A stretch of 10,427 bases of DNA. It comes from Candidatus Zixiibacteriota bacterium. Its GTDB lineage: Bacteria; SM23-81. The notes below the pieces were generated by a model. It saw only the letters and a program-made list of their open reading frames with translations. It had not been told where the DNA came from and searched no databases. Below are positions 6,573 to 10,427 of the stretch, one piece after another. Positions within the stretch are counted from its first letter, which is position 1, and every line of letters starts with the position of its first letter. Both the position numbers and the translations under genes were made by a program. The stretch covers positions 1-10,427 of the forward strand of contig DAOVRJ010000068.1 of NCBI GenBank assembly GCA_030628225.1. The letters run 5' to 3'.

Positions 6573-7040
6573 TCATGAATCTTCTTTTTTCTCTTCCTCT
6601 TCCTCTTCCTCTTTCTCTTCCTCTTTCTCTTCCTCTTTCTCTTTCTCTTCCTCGGTCTCTTTCTCTTCCTCGGTCTCTTCCTCTAGGGCTTCCTCGGTGG
6701 TCTTCTCAGGGGTCTCTTCCTTGCTTTCCTCCACGACTTCCTCTGTCTCCGGCGCAGGTTCGGCCGTGTCCTGGAAGGAAGCGTCGGCCTGGCGCTCATT
6801 CTCGTAGGCGCCGAGCACGGCGTCCTCGATGATTCGTCTCATCTCGTTGTTGATGGGATGGGCGATATCCTGGTAGGTGCCGTCCGGCCTTTTCCTGCTG
6901 GGCATGGAAACGAAGTATCCGTTGGTGCCGTTGATGACCTTTAATCCACGCACTACAAAAGCATCATCAAAGGTCACATTGGCGAAGGCCTTCAGTTTTT
7001 CTTCGTCTCTCAGCGTGATTCTAACCTCGGTGATTTCCAC
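6573..7040 (-). CDS. spoVG: SpoVG family nucleic-acid-binding regulator with long Glu/Lys tail
   Basis: SpoVG proteins are small DNA/RNA-binding regulators, first known from Bacillus sporulation but widespread in bacteria that do not sporulate. The start is GTG at 7040: AGGAGG lies 7 nt upstream, and translation from there gives the family-typical MEITEVRITL. The longer frame from 7121 is not supported. Residues 1-80 are the conserved domain (AFANVTFDDAFVVRGLKVI at 19-37, GYFVSMPSRK at 41-50, DIAHPINNEMR at 58-68). Typical SpoVG proteins are about 85-100 residues; this one has 155. Residues about 85-155 are a low-complexity tail that becomes almost pure Glu and Lys and ends KKEDS. It is encoded by a purine tract described separately. 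It lies 99 nt after ispE, and tRNA-Gln follows after 5 nt. Confidence 0.95.
   Translation of the reverse strand: MEITEVRITLRDEEKLKAFANVTFDDAFVVRGLKVINGTNGYFVSMPSRKRPDGTYQDIAHPINNEMRRIIEDAVLGAYENERQADASFQDTAEPAPETEEVVEESKEETPEKTTEEALEEETEEEKETEEEKEKEEEKEEEKEEEEEEEKKEDS
6580..6653 (-). repeat. 74-nt homopurine/homopyrimidine tract in the spoVG 3' end
   Basis: The plus strand is unbroken pyrimidine for 74 bases, made of imperfect CTCTTC/CTTTCT units; the coding strand is therefore all purine and encodes the Glu/Lys end of SpoVG. The units mostly keep a 3-base period, so copy changes of whole codons would preserve the frame. Tracts of this kind can slip in replication or form triplex DNA. The composition is observed, the consequences inferred. 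Confidence 0.85.
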
Positions 7041-7097
7041 GCTCCGTCCTCCTTTACATATACATAGATGATGTGATGAAACGACGATGGTGAGTGT

Positions 7098-7121
7098 GTG
7101 CTCGTTTTTATTCAAGAGCAC
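7098..7121 (-). other. Inverted repeat in the ispE-spoVG gap
   Basis: GTGCTC and GAGCAC form a 6-bp perfect stem around a 12-nt AT-rich loop, about 58 nt before the spoVG start. No U-run follows, so termination is unlikely. It could be a protein-binding palindrome or a leader hairpin. I see no convincing promoter boxes in this 99-nt gap. Confidence 0.25.
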
Positions 7122-7139
7122 CGATCTTCAACGATCAAA

Positions 7140-8012
7140 TTACCTCAGAGTTTTACACCTCCTTACAGGCCGAACGACGAAAAGTTGCCGCCCGGCGCGG
7201 CTCATCTTCTTGGCCAGTTTCTCCGCGGCCTTTTTGGTTTTGACCAACCCGAAAACCGCTGACCCGCTCCCGGACATAACCGCACCCAGGGCGCCCTTTG
7301 ACAGTAATTCCCTCTTGAGCTCGCCGATGGCGGGATGAACTTCCGCCACCGCCCTTTCCAAATCGTTATCCAAGAAGCTCAAAAGCTGTTCAAGATTTAC
7401 TATTTCCTTTAAGTCTTTTAATTTAACTAATAAAGAATTTGATGTCAAGGGAATTTTAACGTGCCCATAAGCCCAGCGGGTGGCGATAGAGAAGTCGGGC
7501 TTGATTATCACCAGCCAAAAGTCGGGGACCATTCGGAGAGAGGTGAGTTTTTCTCCCCGTCCCTCGGCCAGAGCCGTTCCTCCCTCCAGGAAGAAGGGAA
7601 CATCCGACCCCAGCCTGGCGGCCAGGGTGAGGAGTTTTCCTTTGGAGAGGTTCAAATCCCACAGCCGGCCAAGGCTAACCAGTGTGGCCGCTGCGTTGCC
7701 GCTGCCTCCTGCCAGCCCCGCACCAGGCGGAATTCTCTTGACGATCTCGATGCGACAGCCCTGGCGGACCCGGAACTCCCGCTGAAGCAGTTGGGCGGCC
7801 TCATGGACCAGGTTCTGCTCACCGGAGGGTACCTCCGGGTGGTCGCAGAGAACCTGGATCTCTTCGTTCTGGATAAGTGATACGTTGAGCGTGTCACAAA
7901 GATCCACGGTCTGCAGAACCGTCTGAATCTCGTGGAATCCATCGGGCCGTTTGCGCAAAACGCGCAGCCCGAAGTTTACTTTTGCATAGGATAAAAGGGG
8001 AGTCGTTTCCAC
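7140..8012 (-). CDS. ispE: 4-diphosphocytidyl-2-C-methyl-D-erythritol kinase
   Basis: IspE is a GHMP-family kinase that phosphorylates the 2-hydroxyl of CDP-methylerythritol in the MEP (non-mevalonate) isoprenoid pathway. The 290 residues are typical. SYAKVNFGLRV (8-18) includes catalytic Lys 11, and KRPDGFHEIQT (21-31) is the substrate motif. PPGAGLAGGSGNAA (95-108) is the ATP loop, with a Gly where Ser is usual. LGSDVPFFL (134-142) carries catalytic Asp 137, and MSGSGSAVFGL (246-256) is the third GHMP motif. The start is GTG at 8012 with no good Shine-Dalgarno; no earlier start is available in frame. Bases 7391-7440 inside the gene have only 9 G/C in 50, very unlike the rest. It lies 58 nt after the acyltransferase gene and 99 nt before spoVG. 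Confidence 0.96.
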   Translation of the reverse strand: METTPLLSYAKVNFGLRVLRKRPDGFHEIQTVLQTVDLCDTLNVSLIQNEEIQVLCDHPEVPSGEQNLVHEAAQLLQREFRVRQGCRIEIVKRIPPGAGLAGGSGNAAATLVSLGRLWDLNLSKGKLLTLAARLGSDVPFFLEGGTALAEGRGEKLTSLRMVPDFWLVIIKPDFSIATRWAYGHVKIPLTSNSLLVKLKDLKEIVNLEQLLSFLDNDLERAVAEVHPAIGELKRELLSKGALGAVMSGSGSAVFGLVKTKKAAEKLAKKMSRAGRQLFVVRPVRRCKTLR

Positions 8013-8030
8013 GGCAGATCTTGAAGTAGA

Positions 8031-8057
8031 ACAGAGACGGCCTGTGGCCGGTTCTGT
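8031..8057 (-). terminator. Stem-loop between the polysaccharide genes and ispE, possible weak terminator
   Basis: Inner arms CGGCC/GGCCG with a 3-nt loop are extended by ACAGA/TCTGT, giving about 11 pairs around one mismatch and one G.U pair. What follows on the coding strand (TCTACTTC) is only moderately U-rich, so intrinsic termination is uncertain. Its place at the boundary between two functional groups supports a boundary role. Confidence 0.35.
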
Positions 8058-8070
8058 GCGAGGATAGGGC

Positions 8071-8757
8071 TCAGGTCTGGTAAGGAGCCCACAGGTAGGG
8101 TCTGGCGAAGAAACCCGGGGGGCATTTCAGATCCTGAATGTGTTTGATCACCCTGGCGGGATTGCCCACTACTACGGTATCGGGAGGAACGTCCTTGACC
8201 ACAACGGAGCCGGCGCCAACCAGGGAATTTCTGCCGATGACCACGCCGGGCAACACCGTCACATTGGCCCCGATCCGGGCCAGATCCTCGACGATGGCTC
8301 CTCCCAAACACTCTTTGTAGTGCGGACAGTTCATGGGATGAGGGTCATCGGTGAAGACCGTATTGGGCCCGATGAAGACATTGTCACCCACGGCCACCAT
8401 CTCTAAGAAACAGCCGCTGTGGATGCGCACGTAATTGCCGATCTTGTTCTCGAACTCCAGGATGGCGTTGGTGCCTACGCTGACCCCGTCACCGATCACG
8501 TTGTTCTCGCGAATAGAAGTGCCCTGGCCGGTCTGGAAGCCGTCGCCGATTCTATTTCCGGCGTAGATGGTGGTAAAGGGACGCACGACGGCACCTTTAC
8601 CGATAATCACCGGTAATTCACCGGCTTTCTTGCCCCGCGGAGGATGGCCGATGATGGCCGGCCCGTGGATGACAGAGTCCCGTCCGATCTTCACGTTGGG
8701 ATAGATGCGGCAGCTCTCCTCGATCTGTACTCCGGGGAGCTCTGGGGGCCTGCTCAT
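8071..8757 (-). CDS. Left-handed beta-helix acyltransferase (WlbB/WbpD-like sugar N-acetyltransferase)
   Basis: This 228-residue protein belongs to the hexapeptide-repeat acyltransferases, which form trimers and usually transfer an acetyl group from acetyl-CoA to an amino sugar. Isoleucine-patch repeats run through most of the chain, for example IYPNVKIGRDSVIHG (18-32), NVIGDGVSVGTNAIL (86-100) and GANVTVLPGVVIGRNSLVGAGS (163-184). The family-typical end DVPPDTVVVGNPARVIK is at 189-205. Cysteines 144 and 150 lie in NCPHYKEC before a GG, with another in DLKCPPG. The ATG at 8757 overlaps the stop of the preceding oxidoreductase gene as ATGA, with GGAG 8 nt upstream; a longer frame from 8874 runs inside that gene and lacks family similarity. 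The pairing suggests that both act on one UDP-sugar, such as a 3-amino-3-deoxy glucuronic acid derivative. The exact substrate is inferred. Confidence 0.88.
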   Translation of the reverse strand: MSRPPELPGVQIEESCRIYPNVKIGRDSVIHGPAIIGHPPRGKKAGELPVIIGKGAVVRPFTTIYAGNRIGDGFQTGQGTSIRENNVIGDGVSVGTNAILEFENKIGNYVRIHSGCFLEMVAVGDNVFIGPNTVFTDDPHPMNCPHYKECLGGAIVEDLARIGANVTVLPGVVIGRNSLVGAGSVVVKDVPPDTVVVGNPARVIKHIQDLKCPPGFFARPYLWAPYQT

Positions 8758-9779
8758 CCGATTTGCTCCACATGTCCTTTGTTTTCCAGCGATTTTTGGG
8801 CGGCCTCCAGGGCCTGAACCACCCGTAGGCCGCTGAGCCCGTCCGTTCTGGGTTTCTTGCCATTCCAGATACAATCGAAGAAGTGGGATACCTCTACACC
8901 AAGGGGCTCGTAGTTGTCCAGCCTGGGGGAGATGATGTCCCCGGCGCGGTAGCTCAGCTGAAATTCTCCGAATGTGCCGGGATCTTTATAATCTACACCC
9001 TTGTCATAGATTTTGACCTTTTCCATGACCTCGGTGTCATCGTAGACCAGCATCTTCTCGCTTCCGATAACCGCCGTCCGGCGCAGTTTGCTGGGCGCCA
9101 GCCAGCTGACCTCCACGTGAGCGAGGCAGCCTGAGGGGAATTCCATGTTGATGAAGGCCACGTCAGGGATCCCGCGCTGGACATAGTCTTTTCCCAGAGC
9201 GGTTATTCTCAATGGGACAGTTTTGAGCCAGGAGAACAAGATGGAGAAATCGTGGGAGGCCAGATCCCATATTACGCTGACGTCCTTTCGGTGCAGACCC
9301 AGGTTAACCCGTGAGGAGCTGATAAAATAAATATCACCCAGTGCCCCCTCAGAGATGAGCTCCCCGATCTTCACTACCGGAGGACTATATTCGAAGGTGT
9401 GGCCCACCATGAGGGTCAACTTTTTCTTCTCGGCCAGCTCGATCAGTTCCTGGGCCTCGGCCGCCTTGCAGGTGAAGGGTTTCTCCACAAAGACGTGCTT
9501 GCCGGCCTGAAGAGCATCCCGGGCAAGCTGGAAATGGGTATTCACCGGGGTGGCGATGGCCACGGCATCCACCTGATTTGAGCCCACAAGGTCCTGGTAA
9601 TGAGGGGTCAGCTTCAGGGAGGGATATCGCCCTTGAATTTGCTCCAATTTGGTTTGGTCCAGGTCACAGCAGATGACCTGGCCGCAGTTCTTGTTGTTCA
9701 AAAAATTCCTGATCAGGTTGGGACCCCAATACCCGCATCCCACGATGCCCACGCCGATCTTTTCCGATGTTTTGTGCAT
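8754..9779 (-). CDS. Gfo/Idh/MocA family NAD(P)-dependent sugar oxidoreductase (WlbA-like)
   Basis: The 341-residue protein has the two-domain fold of this dehydrogenase family. Near the N-terminus is the Rossmann motif VGIVGCGYWGP (10-20), with acidic DLD at 39-41 closing the nucleotide pocket. The hallmark EKP is at 99-101, followed by GHTFEYSP (126-133). WDLASHDFSIL (171-181) contains the Asp/His pair expected at the active site. The second half is the beta-sheet substrate domain. Because it overlaps a WlbB-like acetyltransferase gene and follows an initiating sugar transferase, 3-dehydrogenation of a UDP-N-acetyl sugar or sugar acid is the most likely role. A partner DegT-type aminotransferase is not in the window. 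The ATG at 9779 lies 6 nt after the preceding stop, and the AGGTGA site overlaps that stop. The family is certain, the substrate not. Confidence 0.9.
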   Translation of the reverse strand: MHKTSEKIGVGIVGCGYWGPNLIRNFLNNKNCGQVICCDLDQTKLEQIQGRYPSLKLTPHYQDLVGSNQVDAVAIATPVNTHFQLARDALQAGKHVFVEKPFTCKAAEAQELIELAEKKKLTLMVGHTFEYSPPVVKIGELISEGALGDIYFISSSRVNLGLHRKDVSVIWDLASHDFSILFSWLKTVPLRITALGKDYVQRGIPDVAFINMEFPSGCLAHVEVSWLAPSKLRRTAVIGSEKMLVYDDTEVMEKVKIYDKGVDYKDPGTFGEFQLSYRAGDIISPRLDNYEPLGVEVSHFFDCIWNGKKPRTDGLSGLRVVQALEAAQKSLENKGHVEQIG

Positions 9780-9785
9780 ATCACC

Positions 9786-10427
9786 TCACAGTGCGCCTTT
9801 CCCTGAGAATGCCGCAGGGATGGTTTTCAACATCAGTCGAAAGTCGAAGAGCAGAGACCAATGCTCCACATAGTATAAATCCAGCATTACCATATCGTCG
9901 AATTCCACCGCGCTTCGGGCGGAGACCTGCCACAGGCCGGTGATTCCCGGCTTAACCTGCAGGCGTTTGGTGTGCCAATCTTGGTACAGTTCCGCCTCAT
10001 AGGACAGGGGGGGGCGAGGACCCACCAGGCTCATCTCTCCCCGGATGACGTTGATCAGCTGGGGAAGTTCGTCCAGGCTCAGCCGCCGCAGGAATTTTCC
10101 CACCCTGGTGATCCGGGGATCGTTCTCCAGCTTGAACAGCTTTTCTCCATCCTCGCTTTTGCCGGCCGTTTTGTTGTTGGCGATGAAGTCCTTCAGATAT
10201 TGGCGGTGAATGTTGTCTCCCTTGTCGTTGATCATGGTGCGCAGTTTATACAGAGTAAAAGGGCGGCCGTTTTTGCCCAGCCGGTTCTGTTTATAGAAGA
10301 CCGGCCCCGGGGAGCTCATCTTGATCATTATGCCGGCGATGGCCAGCACTGGTAGGGCGAAAAACATCCCCAGACAGCTCAGGACCAGGTCGATGCCCCG
10401 CTTGATGACCAGGCCCACCTCTGAGAA
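9786..10427 (-). CDS. Polyprenyl-phosphate sugar-1-phosphate transferase, catalytic domain (partial at right edge)
   Basis: This membrane enzyme starts a glycan chain by moving a sugar-1-phosphate from a nucleotide sugar to undecaprenyl phosphate. Counting from the GTG at 10418, the visible part has a hydrophobic segment at about 10-32, then SPGPVFY (36-42) and [17 protein letters not shown] (46-62). [21 protein letters not shown] (100-120) carries the Asp-Glu catalytic pair, followed by [25 protein letters not shown] (156-169) and a KTIPA end. It therefore has the whole bacterial-transferase domain. The frame stays open through the last bases (F-S-E before the GTG) and no Shine-Dalgarno is seen near that GTG. 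The gene may begin beyond the window and carry the N-terminal membrane domain of larger WbaP/WcaJ-type enzymes. It precedes the oxidoreductase gene by 6 nt. Confidence 0.93.
   Translation of the reverse strand, partial: FSEVGLVIKRGIDLVLSCLGMFFALPVLAIAGIMIKMSSPGPVFYKQNRLGKNGRPFTLYKLRTMINDKGDNIHRQYLKDFIANNKTAGKSEDGEKLFKLENDPRITRVGKFLRRLSLDELPQLINVIRGEMSLVGPRPPLSYEAELYQDWHTKRLQVKPGITGLWQVSARSAVEFDDMVMLDLYYVEHWSLLFDFRLMLKTIPAAFSGKGAL

Noticed and set aside
6580-6653. Direct-repeat tract considered as CRISPR or tandem-repeat locus
   Set aside because: No spacer-repeat pattern; it is a low-complexity coding tract.
6491-6832. Plus-strand frames with repeated Ser/Leu/Pro peptides
   Set aside because: They overlap tRNA-Gln and the spoVG purine tract on the other strand. 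The peptide repeats are only the reverse reading of that tract.
7041-7121. N-terminally extended SpoVG starting at 7121
   Set aside because: The extension has no family similarity, while the GTG at 7040 has a strong AGGAGG at ideal spacing and gives the conserved N-terminus.
8758-8874. Longer acyltransferase starting inside the oxidoreductase gene
   Set aside because: Its extra 39 residues are out-of-frame reading of the oxidoreductase end. The ATG at 8757 with SD and ATGA overlap is the better start.

Overview
The window comes from a bacterial chromosome of moderately high GC. Every gene I can support lies on the minus strand, so transcription runs right to left. There are nine protein genes and one tRNA. 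The order on the coding strand is: sugar transferase (cut by the right edge), Gfo/Idh/MocA oxidoreductase, left-handed beta-helix acyltransferase, ispE, spoVG, tRNA-Gln(TTG), prs, rplY, pth, hppA, ychF, rpsF (cut by the left edge). The ispE..prs..pth-ychF grouping is also found in E. coli. Having spoVG, a Ctc-type long bL25 and a K+-dependent membrane pyrophosphatase in the same run points to a non-enteric lineage. I think of a Deltaproteobacteria/Desulfobacterota-like or similar deep-branching anaerobe, but the sequence alone does not settle this.

Right part (8071-10427): the end of a surface-polysaccharide cluster. A polyprenyl-phosphate sugar-1-phosphate transferase is followed by a dehydrogenase and an acyltransferase that overlap by ATGA. 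The pair resembles WlbA/WlbB-type enzymes for acetamido-sugar nucleotides. A GC-rich stem-loop at 8031-8057 marks the boundary with the housekeeping genes.

Middle (4121-8012): isoprenoid precursor synthesis (ispE), the small nucleic-acid-binding regulator spoVG, tRNA-Gln starting 5 nt after the spoVG stop, PRPP synthetase, ribosomal protein bL25 and peptidyl-tRNA hydrolase. Gaps are short, and pth starts with TTG one base after the rplY stop.

Left part (1-4054): a membrane ion-pumping pyrophosphatase sits between pth and the ATPase gene ychF, which are neighbours in many bacteria. Then comes rpsF, behind a 128-nt structured leader.

The most unusual theme is that three nucleic-acid-binding or ribosomal proteins of this cluster (bS6, bL25, SpoVG) each carry a Glu-rich low-complexity C-terminal tail: at least ~120 acidic residues on bS6, ~38 on bL25 and ~71 on SpoVG. 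Other points of note are a hairpin that masks the ychF ribosome binding site, an Asp-to-Asn change in the PRPP-binding loop of Prs, and two candidate ion-gate glutamates four residues apart in HppA. I see no mobile element, CRISPR array, phage gene or defence system. I did not find a clearly new multi-gene system.
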